Shown here piece after piece: positions 33,899 to 45,400 of a stretch of 64,000 nt of DNA. Positions within the stretch are counted from its first letter, which is position 1, and each line of letters opens with the position of its first letter. The stretch comes from Panagrolaimus kolymaensis (taxonomy: Eukaryota; Nematoda; Chromadorea; Rhabditida; Panagrolaimidae), in the NCBI GenBank assembly GCA_028622995.1, contig JAJQJQ010000031.1, positions 1,178,001-1,242,000 of the forward strand, in the 5' to 3' direction. The notes beneath the pieces are model-generated. The model was not told where the DNA came from and ran no database searches. It was given only the letters and a program-made list of their open reading frames with translations. A program made the position numbers and the translations under genes.

Positions 33899-35076
33899 AT
33901 GACCAAAGTTGCCGCCTTTGCAGCCGGCGCTCTCGCCGCTGGCACCATTTTCATGACCATGATTTTTGGTTCAATGATTAACAGCGAAATTAATTTAATT
34001 CGCATTGAACTTAAAGATGAAATGGATGTTTTCAAAGTAAACTTTTCAAAATTTTTAAATGCTTTTAAAAACATATTTCTTTATTTTTAGACAGAATCCG
34101 AAGCAGTTTGGACTGATATCGTTAAAATGGGCGGCAACAGCCGTGTCCGACGTCAATCATATGGCGGATATGGAGCCTCTGCTCCTCAAGGCTATGGTGG
34201 AAGTTCAGGAAATGGTGGAGCTCCACATTTCCCAAGTGGACCAAATAACAATGGCCCTCCACAACCTGGTGTAGGAGTACCTCCTCAATTTGGAGGCCAA
34301 AGTGCTCCACCTCAAGGTGGACCAAGTGGATCAACTCCAAGCGGTGGAAAATGCAATTGCAACACTGAAAATAACTGCCCTGCTGGACCTCCCGGAGAAA
34401 AAGGTTTCTCCGGTCATGATGGACTTGATGGAATTCCTGGTCAACCTGGTAAAGATGGAATTTCGGGAGAAACTACTCAAGCTCAACGACAACAATATGG
34501 CGAATGCTTCACTTGCCCTCAAGGACCCGCAGGTCCACAAGGCCCTACTGGAAGACCTGGTGGTCGTGGTATGCGAGGATCTCGTGGACAACCTGGAGTT
34601 CCCGGCAGAGATGGACAACCTGGTAAGAAATGAAATTAAATAGAAAAATAACTGAATTAATTTTGTTAATTATAGGTTTTCCTGGAACTCTTGGACCCGA
34701 AGGACCTGTTGGTCCAGCTGGTGAAACTGGCCCCACTGGTACACCTGGTGATGACGCAACTAAACTTGTTGGATTAGCCGGCATCAAAGGAGAACAAGGA
34801 CCTCATGGCCCAGAAGGAGATATTGGAGCCGCAGGAGAAGAAGGACCAGTTGGTCAACCTGGTGAAGAAGGAGAACGAGGTGGACCAGGCAAAAATGGTG
34901 ATAACGGTGACAACGGAGATGCTGGAGAAGCTGGAGAATCTGGTGAACCCGGTATTGATGCTGAATATTGTCCTTGCCCTGCTCGAAGCTCAGACAGCCA
35001 AGTTGCAGCTGGCGGCCAAAGCGGATATGGTGGAGGAAACCAAGGTGGCCAAAAAGGTGGATATCGACGCCATTAA
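33899..35076 (+). CDS. Nematode cuticle collagen
   Basis: Three exons: 33899-34036, 34091-34622, 34676-35076; 1071 nt, 356 aa. The N-terminus is the nematode cuticle collagen domain, a hydrophobic segment (AAFAAGALAAGTIFMTMIFG) followed by NLIRIELKDEMDVFK and TESEAVWTDI. A furin-type site RVRR (residues 64-67) releases the mature chain. A Gly/Ser/Pro spacer and a Cys cluster (CNCNTENNCPAGPPG) come before the first Gly-X-Y run; a CFTCPQG interruption and two further Gly-X-Y runs follow; the chain ends with CPCPARSSDSQ and a Gly-rich tail. The Cys clusters allow disulfide cross-links between trimers in the cuticle. All features match the family, and a TATA box supports strong stage-specific transcription. 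Confidence 0.96.
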
Positions 35077-35442
35077 ATTTCAGCTAAATTACCCAAGTAA
35101 TTTATACACCTTTTTCATTTAAATGTTATGTAAATTAGTAGTGATTGTTACCTTTAGTAGTTTCAAAAACAAAAAATAAAGTAAAAATAAATTATCTTGT
35201 TTCATAAATTTGTTGTCTTCACATTGCAAAAGATTTTCCCCAAAAAAATGTTAAAAATACAAGTTTTTTATTTTTTAAGTGCCGAATTTTAATATGTTCA
35301 AAGTTTTTAAAATAAAAACTAAGGATAAAAATAAAATGGCAAAAGAAATTATAATACAGTTAAGCGGTTTAAAGATTTAGGAAATTACCAATTTAAAAAA
35401 ATCCATTGAATATGTTTTGAAATAACGCCGATAAAAAGAAAA
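35077..35442. other. Intergenic, 3' flank of the collagen gene
   Basis: It includes an AATAAA-rich stretch near 35173-35188 that could serve as poly(A) signal. No gene is seen. Confidence 0.4.
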
Positions 35443-35613
35443 TTATTTCTTATTTTTTATTTTCATTTCTTTTTTAGTTGGCTTTTGAATATGAACATCG
35501 CTGTTTTTCCAATTAATTAATTCCATTTCGGATGTAAAAAATCGAGTAAGTTCAACCATTCTTTCATATCGATCTTGGCGAAGCTTTATTTCCAAAGATT
35601 TTAAATAATCCAT
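35443..35613 (-). CDS. Possible small basic protein of 56 aa
   Basis: A minus-strand frame from ATG 35613 to TAA 35443 reads MDYLKSLEIKLRQDRYERM, then VELTRFFTSEMELINWKN and a Lys-rich end. The composition is protein-like (amphipathic helix, charged, two tryptophan-free helices then one Trp). A TTTCAG acceptor lies just upstream (CTTTCAG before CGAGGTG), so it may be a last exon or a trans-spliced small gene. The family is not recognised. Confidence 0.4.
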   Translation of the reverse strand: MDYLKSLEIKLRQDRYERMVELTRFFTSEMELINWKNSDVHIQKPTKKEMKIKNKK

Positions 35614-36806
35614 AATCACCTCGCTGAAAGCTAACTATTTTTGTTAAATTAAAAAACCATGACGCGATGTTTGAATAATTAAACAATTTTCGAGAAAATT
35701 TTATAAAACAAAGATTTTTAAAAAAAATTTATGGTTCAGACAAAAATATTTAAAAATAGTCTTGAAAAAAACTCTCAATTAAAAACACATGAAAAAAGCT
35801 ATGATTTAATTTTAGCTCTACAAATCGAAAAAATTTGAGCTACTTTTAAACCTATCAATAAATAGAAGAGAAAAAATGAAAAGTGAAAAAGATATTTTTA
35901 TGAAATTTGGTAATCATGAGCAAAAGAGAAAAAGAAAAAAAGTAAAACATTTTCAATACTAAAAAAACATGGCTTTCCCAAAGAGAAAAAATAGTAAAAA
36001 AACATAGCATTACAAAATCAAAAACAAAAAGCACCAAAAAAAATTTTTTTAATGCTATAAACTGAAGAAAGATATCGAACGAAATAATTTTTGATCTTTG
36101 TTTGGTCAAAGATGATTCAGTGAGAGAAAGAATTGATTAATTTTGTAATAAATAAATAAAAATGAAACACGACTTCTCTTTTTTCTTCAAGCAAAAATTT
36201 ATGTTTTGGCTAAAAAAAAATTTCAAAACTTTCGTAAATATTATTTTTATTTTTTGCAAAAATCTTTCAAAGCCCGATTTTCTCTTTTTTTGTCAGTCAT
36301 TATTGCTCTTTTTTAAAAAACATCATAAAAACAAAAAACATAATAACATAAGAAAATTACTAATGAAAAAGGATCTTCTTTTTTTGTCAAAAAGGTTATT
36401 TTGTTTTTATTATTTATCTTTCTTTTTGAAAATGACTATCTACTTTTTTGATATTTTTTTTCACATATGACTGATGATGGAGCATACTAAAAGTCAAACT
36501 TTCTTTTGGTCAGTGGCAAAACACAATATCCTTTTTTGAATCGCTCAAAACAGCTGAAAGTGAAACGGAAGAATAAAGAAAATTTAGCGAATCCATAAAT
36601 TGATAATTAATTGGTTTGAAAATAAACAAAAAAGTTTGATAGTTTTTTAAATTTTACAGATAAAACAAATTTTTTTTGAGTAAGCTTTGCTTTTCTAAAT
36701 TTACTTTGTTGCTTCCAAACAAATTTTCTTGATATAAAAATTTTTTTATTGCAAACTTGATAATTTTTAAATATTTTTAACAACAACAAAAATGTTTTTT
36801 TTCCAT
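35614..36806. other. Low-complexity AT-rich intergenic DNA
   Basis: Frames here are Lys/Phe/Ile-rich translations of A/T tracts. No gene is seen. Confidence 0.55.
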
Positions 36807-38438
36807 TTATTCATTTACCCATGAAATGACATGACTGCGAATGGATTTTCGTGCTGCAGTGAGACCGGGTTTATCATTGGCTCCAGGAGCATACATATCT
36901 GCGCAATGACTAGTTCCATCAATAAGGATTGGATAATTTTTGGAGTTTGTAGCACTCAAAACTCCAAGAACGTGCCATGGATCATTTGTTCCATTTGGAA
37001 GAACAACCTTGGTTCCTTTGAAACCAGTTTGGCCCAAATAATATTTATTTGTTTTATCGATGTTTGCGTTTACTACGGCACTTGTGAGAGATGAATCATA
37101 AATTTGAGCGCATTGTTGGACATAGTAATCAACTGGAATATCTGCACCAGTGAAGTTTCCAGTTACGAGGGTGCTATCTGTGGATTGATAATAGCCAAAT
37201 TCGTTGCAAGTTTGCCATACCCATGAACGATCTAAAAAAATATTCATTTTAAGACCCATTTTAAAAATATTTTAGCTAAAAAAACTTACAATCACCAGCA
37301 TCACCTCCAGCTGTGGTACCAGAAAGATAATCAATATATCCTTGATAATCCACATCAACACAAGGTTCACCATAATATTGCATCATCCATGAATTTACTG
37401 CTGCTACACCATCGATATCATCTTTATTTGATCCAGTTTGAGTTGCACAAAGTTGAGGAATGGTTAAATAATTTGCATAATCTCCAACATTATCTTGAGA
37501 ATATTGAACAATACCCATATAATTTCCAATTATAGATTCATAAAAATAATTTACTGTATTGGAATCCGTTGTTAATGGAACACATAGACTAAATGTATCG
37601 GTAAGAGTTTGTCTTCCGGCATCAGTTTTAATGAGATCATTAATTTTCATAAACCCGGCGTGGGCGCTGGCAGCGCATTTGGGGTCATAGTTATTAAGGG
37701 CATTGTAAACCACATCGAGATATCCAGTAAAATCAACGACAGCTTGAACTGGGCCTGAACTTCCTACAGCTGCATATACATTATCAGGATAAACTTGACG
37801 AGCCCAAGCACTAAGTGCACCAGAATATGATCCACCAAAAGTAATCCATCGAGCATTGGTGAAATTATTTTGAGCATTCATAGCCATGATAAAAGCTTGA
37901 ACATCAGCCAAAGCTTGCTCGCTTGTGAGATATTTGAGACTGTTGAATGTGAGATCGCCAGTGGGTTGAGATTCTCCATAAAATCGATGTTCAAGAAGAA
38001 AAGTGTATGCTCCAACTTCAGCTGCGAGAGTGGTCCATTCAAAATCACTACGATCAACCCAAACTGAACTTTCTGCTGATTCTCCTCCAATCATAAGGAA
38101 GATTGGTCCACCTGGTTTGTACCATTGGTTGTTAGCCCAATATCGCTAAAAAAATTAGAGGAGTAAAATAATTACTTAAATCTCAAAACTAAAAAACTAA
38201 CTTGTCTGTAAGTGGCGGTATTGCTGGAATCGAAATTATCAACTTTAGCATTGAAATATTGTGTTGTAGCTTTAGCTGCTTTTGGATCAGCTTTAGGTTT
38301 AGGAACTAAACCATGCCATGGTCGACCACGAATAAGTTTGGTTTTGGAAATGGATTGCTTGTGGGGTTTCACAGCAGCGGCATCAATGTAAATTAAAACT
38401 GCGGCAGCAACGACGACCAAAGCAAAGAGAGTCTTCAT
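36807..38438 (-). CDS. Secreted serine peptidase of family S28 (prolyl carboxypeptidase-like)
   Basis: Three exons on the minus strand: 38438-38202, 38145-37290, 37231-36807; 1518 nt, 505 aa. A signal peptide (MKTLFALVVVAAAVLIYIDA) opens the chain. The catalytic triad is visible: Ser185 in FGGSYSGALSAW, Asp448 in NGTNDPWHVLG and His473 in DGTSHCADMY. Other family motifs are QYFNAKVDNFD, GGPIFLMIGGES and LLEHRFYGESQP. S28 enzymes cut after proline near peptide ends, in lysosomes or outside the cell; nematode members are abundant in gut and secretions. Length and domain order are complete. A TATA box lies 88 bases before the ATG. Confidence 0.93.
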
Positions 38439-38525
38439 ATTTTCTGTGAATTACGACGGCTACGGTAATCACAAGTAAAAGAAGACAATAAAATAAAAAG
38501 CAACTTTAAGCTTTTGACTTTGAAG

Positions 38526-38533
38526 CTTTTATA
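38526..38533 (-). promoter_or_regulatory. TATA box of the S28 peptidase gene
   Basis: TATAAAAG on the minus strand, 88-95 bases before ATG 38438. Confidence 0.6.
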
Positions 38534-39169
38534 TGGAAAATTAATTTCATCAAAAAAATTTTTTACTGATAAGTTTAAAGCGGATTAATTTCATAAAATC
38601 TCTCATCATTGAATTAATGCTTTTTTTTATCAAGTTTTATTTCTTCTTTTTTAATCAGCTCCGGTTTTTTAGAATAGAAGAGAAATGCTTTTAATACTCT
38701 CCAAAAATTAAGCCTACTTACGTAACACGTAAAAGCTTGAAGTTTGATTTCCATACTTAATTGGTTGAAGAACAAACATTTAAAATAAGGAAAAAGAATG
38801 GACTTTTTCTTTAAGTTTTTGGGTGAAATAAAAAAATGATGATGTAGCCCATCTTAGCACAATTTTAAGCGAGGGCAAATGGTCATTGATTAAAAAAACA
38901 AGTTCATGGCAACATATTTTTTTTGCCTCTGAACTTTCGAAATGTAAAAAGTAAATTACATAATAAAAACCATGTAAATACATAAACATGCATTAAATCA
39001 GAATAACAAACCTATAGAAAAGATTAAATAAAAATCTCATTTTTTATCTTTTATGGATAACAACCGATTCTAGGAAATAAAAATTACGACTTTAATATCT
39101 TTATCTGGGGCATAAATAATGAATGTTACTCCCATAACATTTTTCCTTATTATCAATTTTAAATATAAA

Positions 39170-39250
39170 GGTCAGCGCCCCGAAGATTAATAACAAACGC
39201 CTCAAAGTTTGCCACAAAACTGATATAAGTGTTTATTATAGAGAGGTCAC
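39170..39250 (+). promoter_or_regulatory. Promoter-like block of the F-box-like family
   Basis: GGTCAGCGCC, then CCTCAAAGTTTGCCACAAAA, then CTGATATAAGTGTTTATTAT; this is the clearest copy. It lies about 180 bases before ATG 39426. Confidence 0.55.
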
Positions 39251-39425
39251 AGAAAAGTCGTTGGATGGTAAATATTTATCCTATTCATTTAGTATTCAAT
39301 CGCATAATTTAACTGACCAAAAAAAAGTTGTCATTCGACAAACTTTTCATTGCTTTTTCTTGTTTTATTCGTTTTTATTTTTCCCGCTTGTATTCCTTAT
39401 AAAACTTTTCATGGTATTTTTAGCT

Positions 39426-40493
39426 ATGGATCAAAAAATAATATTTATCGATGGCAAAATTTATCAACGAATTTTCTCTCTTCCAAAAAATATGATAAAT
39501 CTTTTTATTAAAAATGCCAGCTGCAAACTTATGCAAAAACTTTATCAAACTTGTAAATATTTTTACAAGAAAGCGCCTTACTGTTTCGTGGATACAATAA
39601 ATTTCAAAACTTTCAAATGGAATCGGCTTGAACTTGAAGACTTTGATGATTGCATCGATGTTTACGAAGAAAATGATTTCGAATTATTTAATAATGTTTG
39701 GATTACAAAAGATATTTCTGTTCATCATTATTTTTTTGATCGATTACTATTTCAAAAAATTGTCAGATGTGATGCACGCAAAATTTATATTTTTGGTTAT
39801 TCCTTTATGACATTTAAAGAATATAAAGCATTAACAAAATCTGGTAGAGTCGAAAAATTACAATTAGCAAATGCAAAAGTTATCTATTCCGTTGACGATA
39901 AATCGGAAGTTCCAGTCGAGAATTTACTAAAATTGGTACCTGCTGCATCTAAGATTATGTAAGTGTCTTTTTAATTTATTAGACATTATGAAGTATGCGG
40001 TTTTTAGCGTCGAAACATGCCATGCAACTTCTCATACAATGGAAGAATTAATGAAGATACAATGGAAACAAAAATTTACTAAATTCTTCTTAGATGATTT
40101 AGATGCCCCACTTGATATTAATATTTTTCCGCAATTTATTAAAGTATGGTTTAATTTTTTTTTAGAATTTTTGATTTTTAACATGTTTCATTTTAGCAAA
40201 ATGTTGCCAGCGATGTCAATATTCATTGTCCTCAACAAAAAGGTGATAGACACGGTCCTTATACATTTGAAAAAAATGAAAGACATTTATTTCATAAAAA
40301 TGAAAGTATTGAACCTCCTAACAAAAAAATTAAAATGGATGTATGCGCTGATGGAACTAAAGCCACCTGTCAAAAAGGATTACCTTCACCAATATTAAGA
40401 TATATTATCAAAGAAGCAAATGATAAGTGCATGAAAAAATTGCATCGGACATCGAAATATTTTATCAAAAGGCTCTTTGCCAAATTTGTTTGA
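39426..40493 (+). CDS. F-box-like family protein with a truncated second module
   Basis: Three exons: 39426-39958, 40008-40143 (136 nt), 40197-40493; 966 nt, 321 aa. Module 1 is complete (MDQKIIFIDGKIYQRIF, then LPKNMINLFIKNASCKLMQK, LYQTCKYFYKKAPYC) and runs into the 136-nt exon (CHATSHTMEELMKIQWKQK). Exon 3 then starts a second module (HGPYTFEKNE, PNKKIKMDVC, KGLPSPILRYIIKEAND, MKKLHRTSKYFIK) but stops at TGA 40491, just where the paralogue at 41358 continues. The sequence after the stop passes directly into the 5' part of the next gene, so the second half was probably lost by unequal recombination. ATG 39426 matches the start context (AGCTATGG) of the 9-kb copy. Confidence 0.6.
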
Positions 40494-40561
40494 CTCTCAA
40501 AAATATTTTATCATTCCACAAATTTACTTTATTTGTTCGCCTCGTCGTCATTTATTTGCAT

Positions 40562-42448
40562 ATAAATATAATTAAAAGGTCTAAGCGATTTTTATCTATT
40601 GAGCCAAATATTAATTTTCCTGATGGAAATATTCGACAAAGAATTTTTATACTTCCAAAAAAATTGATTAAATTTATTATCACAAATGCCAACAGCAAAC
40701 TTATGCAGAAATTGTATCAAACTTGTAAATATTTTTATAAGAGTGCCCCGTATTGCATCGTGAATAAAATAAGTTTCAATTCTTTCAAGATTGAGAGATT
40801 GGAATTAGAAACGTTTAATAATTTTATGGATATTTATGAAGACGATAATTTTGATATAATTAACAATGTTTGGTTAATCCAAGAAATTTTTGCTGATTCA
40901 TATTATACTCATCAATTGTTATTACCAAAAATCGTACGATGTGATGCTCGTAAGATCACAATATTAGCTAATGCACAAATGTCTTTTGGTGAATATACAA
41001 TTTTAACAAAATCTGGAAATGTCGAAGAGTTATATTTAAAAAAAGTAAAAATTACTTATTTCCCTGAATCACACGTGGATCTTGAAGATTTATTGAAGTG
41101 TGTTCCAGCTGCATCTTATATTTAGTGAGTAATTTTTTTAAAATTTTATCAATTTAATAGATGCTATATTCTAGCATTGATAAATGCTATTCGACCTCCC
41201 AAACCATGGAAGAATTAATGAAAATTGAATGGAAACAAAAATTTACTTATTTTTTCTTAGATAATTTATATTTGCCACTTGATAATCAACTTTTTCCCGA
41301 ATTTATTAGAGTATTGTTGAAACTAAATATTTAAGGTTTTAGAATCATAAGTTTCAGAAAAATGTTTCAAACGATGTAATAATTCAATGTTCAAAGAAAA
41401 AAAGAAACATTAAAATGAAATACGGACCTTATACGTTTGCAGCAATTGAACCCAGCAAAGTAGTTCATATTCAAAATCATAAAATTGTAAACGATGAACC
41501 GCTAAATAAAAAAATTAAGTTTGATTTATGCGATGTTGAAACTAAAGCCAATAATCAAAAAGGATTTCCACAGCCAATAATAAATTATATTATTAAATCA
41601 GCAAATGCAAAGGCTATGAAAAAGCTACATCGATGCAGCAAATATTTTTTTAATAGAGCTCCATTTATTTTTATTAAAGAAATTCAAAATGATGTCCTAA
41701 AATATAGTAGAAAAGAAAAGATAAACATTGAAAAATTCAAAGGAAAAAAATGTTGGGTTACTAGCACGATATATCTCGATGTATATGAACATGGATATTT
41801 AAATTCATTATTACAAAAAATAGTTCGATGCAAATATATTATAATTAGCATTCACATATCCCAAAAAGATTTTTATGTTTTTGCAAAAATGGAAAATTTG
41901 ATAACATTTTTTTGTCGGAAAATTACCGATGAAAATGGAAATGGTATACCTTTAGAAAACGCTTTAGCTTATGTAACAAATGTGGAAAAGATACAGTGAG
42001 CATTTTGTTTTGATTTTAAAAAAAATTAATAATAAAAAGGCTGATATTTTATTTTAAAAAAATTGTCAAATATTTTAGCATGGATGTTGTCATGTTACAT
42101 CTCATACTATGAATAAATTGGCAGCAGTACCCTGGAAAAATAAAATCAAAACTTTAATTCTCACTTCAATTGATACTGTTTTTGATCCTAAAATATTTTA
42201 TAATATTTTAAAAGTAAAGTTATAAATTTATTAAGTTTTTTTATATCGTTCAATTTTAGAAAGCATTGGCACCAAAAGCTGAAGTCTTCTTACAATTTAA
42301 AGATTTTGAAAATAATGAGAATGGCCGCAAAGCTTTCAATAAAGTTATGAGACATGAAATAAAAACATGGAAACCAAAAGATGATAGACCTGTATTTAAA
42401 GTTATGACAAAGGAAGAAGAAGAAGAAAATTGGGTAAAACTTTGGTAA
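40562..42448 (+). pseudogene. Two-module F-box-like family gene lacking a start codon and one base short in an exon
   Basis: Module 1: exon up to 41124 (PDGNIRQRIFILPKKLIKFI, LYQTCKYFYKSAPYC), 136-nt exon 41175-41310. Module 2: 41358-41995 (KYGPYTFAAIEPSK, KGFPQPIINYIIKSANAK), exon 42079-42213, last exon 42260-42448 (KALAPKAEVFLQF, ...WKPKDDRPVFK). It shows the full ancestral two-module order. Two defects are visible: the position of the family start codon reads ATT (TCTATTGAG) instead of ATG, and the second 136-nt exon is only 135 nt, which shifts the frame between KIQ and CHVTSHTM. It could be rescued by splicing from the upstream gene or a non-standard site, so pseudogene status is probable, not certain. 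The left boundary is approximate. Confidence 0.6.
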
Positions 42449-45400
42449 TTCATTTCATATACAAATTGTGACTCTGTTCCAAAAAAATTTTAATTCACTT
42501 TTAATTTATTTATTTTTTATATATGTATTAGTCTTGTCCTCTTACTTTTGCAGTTTATTCCAAACTTTTTCAAAGCTTGCCACTGGCATTTTTTGATAAA
42601 ATCACATTTTTTGAAGCGAATCGATTTTGTTTTGCACGTAAATGCACCGTTTTGCAGTTTTTATAAATATATATTTCAAAGAGACATTATTTATGTCTGA
42701 AGACGAAGCAAAAAAATAAATGATAAAAGCACGAGACTATTTAGAAAATAGAAAACTCAATGTTTTATGATTTCTTTCTCTCTTTTTTTTAAAGCAAATT
42801 TATGTGTAATTTTTTTTTAAAATACATAAAAAAACTCTGCAAAAACAGAAACATGGAGTCAGTGTGGCTTTGATCTATGTCTTCCTTTCTTTTTTTGCTT
42901 GTTCTTAAATTTGTCTGCAAAAAAAAAGAAACACTAAACCACTAAAAATGAATTCATAAAATATCAAAAAACACTTTCATCTTTTTTCTTTTTTTCGCGA
43001 TTTATGAGAAACCTTTTAATAATTTTTATTTTATGTTTTCCCTCTATTTTTTGTTACAAAAAAAATATTTAGGGAAAAAACAAAAAAACAAGAAAGCTAC
43101 ATAAATTTTATTTTATTATTTCCTTCCTTTCATAATTCTTTCTTCTTTTTTTCGGTCTATGTCTGTCTACATCAACAACATTGTTGCCCCTATTTTTTTC
43201 ACCAAATAAATCTGTTTACACATTTTTTTTTAAATCCATATCTCTCTTCACTTTTTTTTCTCGCTCATTCGCACTGACTGACTAATTTGTGTTTTGCTTT
43301 CATAAATAAAAAAAATAAAGCTGCTTTTTTGCCCTCAGAAATCCTATTTATTTGCTGCCGTTCCTGGCACCATGCCCACTATTTTCTTCTTCTTCCAGTG
43401 TCTGTTATTTGCATTTTGAAAATAACAACATCAAAAAAAGAGAGAAAACGCTATTTATGGAATTTTATATGTAGCAAAAGAAATAAAAAAAATAAAAAAA
43501 ATAATTTAATTCCCATTTAGCATTTTTTTTATTTATTTCTCTTTTCTCCTTCTCATAAAAAAAATGTTGCCAATTCCAATTGCTTCCTTCCTCTTTTTTG
43601 TTTGTCTTTCCTTAATTTTGATATTTATTTATATTATTTATATTTATGCCTGAGGGAAGATAAGTTTCTTTGTACAAAGAAGCTGACCATTTTTCAAAGT
43701 AATTAATCTTTAGTTTTAGTTTTTTTGAGTTTGATTTTTCTTAAATTTTTTTATTTATTTTTGGTTCTTGAAATCTATATTTTAAGCGGAAAATATTTAT
43801 CGCTTTAACTTTCTTAAAACTTGAATTTCTTTATCATAGCGCCAGTAAAAGATAAATTTTCGTTACTATATTCTATTTTTGTTTTTAAATTCAGGATTGG
43901 CATTTTTGTATAGTAAAAAAGTGCGAAATACCGGAAAAAAGCCTTACCAAAATTAAAAAAAATAGTAAACAGTACTTAAAAAAAAAATTAATGGAAAAAT
44001 AACCATTTTTAGTACTTTTTAGTACAACTTTTGTATCCCATATAGCTGTTTTTTATTTTGTTCCTCGAATATTTACCAAACATGCAAAGGTTATGAGACT
44101 AGGAGTTTAAAAAATACCTGGAAAATAACACAATTGCATGTTTTTCCTTTTATATTTTTTCATTATTATTTTCCAGTTACTAATTTTATTTAAGATATTT
44201 TTTGTCCTCAAATTATTTTTAGTTCTTCATTTTTGTGACTCTTTTGTGCCATGAGTTAATAATATTTTTTTTTGTACTTTTGTGGTTTTTAGCCTACATT
44301 TTATACTTATTTTTTTTATCATGGACATTTATTTTTAAGGTTGCCACCTAGGCTTTTTCAAAATTAATATTTATTTTTGTTTTCGTGTTTTGGCTTTGAT
44401 GTAATTTGTAATTAAAGAATTTTAAACTCAAAACTATACTTTTTTGGACGAACGTATTCTTTTTTCTCTATATTATAACGGGTAATTTTTTTTTGCATGC
44501 GCTACAACCTTTTTTGACTTATTTGAATGCCACCAACCTTTGAGGAAGCATTTAGAAGTCAAAACATGTTTTTAACTTTTAACTTTTTTGTTGTTGTCTT
44601 TATTCTTAAATTTTTTATTTTATCTCTTAATTATGTGCTTTATTTTCTCAGAAAAAGGAACTCAAAAAACATGAGTTAATATAGTTGCAAAAAAAAATTT
44701 CTTCCACTACAACTTCGCTGTTCTATGAAACACAAGACCTCAGCGGAGAAAGAAAAAGAAGTTGAACTTTCACAGATGGTTTTGATTTTCGGACCAAAAA
44801 TTTAGGAATAATTTAAATCAAAGTTGCCACTTTTAATGGAAAAAAGTATAATATTTTTTTTGACCACCTGCGTCGAAAATCTTTTTAGTTTTTTAAGTAA
44901 TAAATAAAGGGAAAGTTAAGTCACAAAATTCATCTGATTTATTTTAGAACTCGGGGCAATCATGTGAGAGGAAAAATAAAAGCTCAAGGTCGAAAAGATT
45001 TTATTATTAAAGTAATTTAATTCGAATTAAGTCATAAGAACGCCTGCACTTTTAAAGTCTGGCAGAAATTGAGGTTGGCGTTCATAGAATAATTTTTTGC
45101 ACTTTCATCATTAAACGAAAAAATTAAGTATTTCAGTTTTTTTTTTAATTCAAAGCCCTGAAAAACCTTTTTCAAAAAAAACGGACAAAGAAAAAAATTT
45201 AATATAGTTTTAGTTTGATTCTGGGAGAGAACAAAAAAAGAATAATACCTGAACCGAGACGATGGCAATATTTGAATTTTTTCACATAAATTAGGCGATA
45301 GTCTGCTGTTTCTTTTTTTGGCGTACAGTCAATTTTTTTTCTTGTTGTTTTTTTGTTGTCGTCTAAATTTTGAAAGATTTTCAAAGTAACAATATTTTTC

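Larger units (their letters stand above)
38439..39425. other. Intergenic region between divergent genes
   Basis: It holds the minus-strand TATA box at 38526 and the plus-strand promoter-like block at 39170. No gene is seen between them. Confidence 0.5.

Noticed and set aside
34290..35122. Plus-strand frames of 105-117 aa in the collagen
   Set aside because: They are out-of-frame shadows of the Gly-X-Y repeats.
36162..36470. 102-aa Phe/Lys-rich frame
   Set aside because: It translates A/T homopolymers and has no homology or codon signal.
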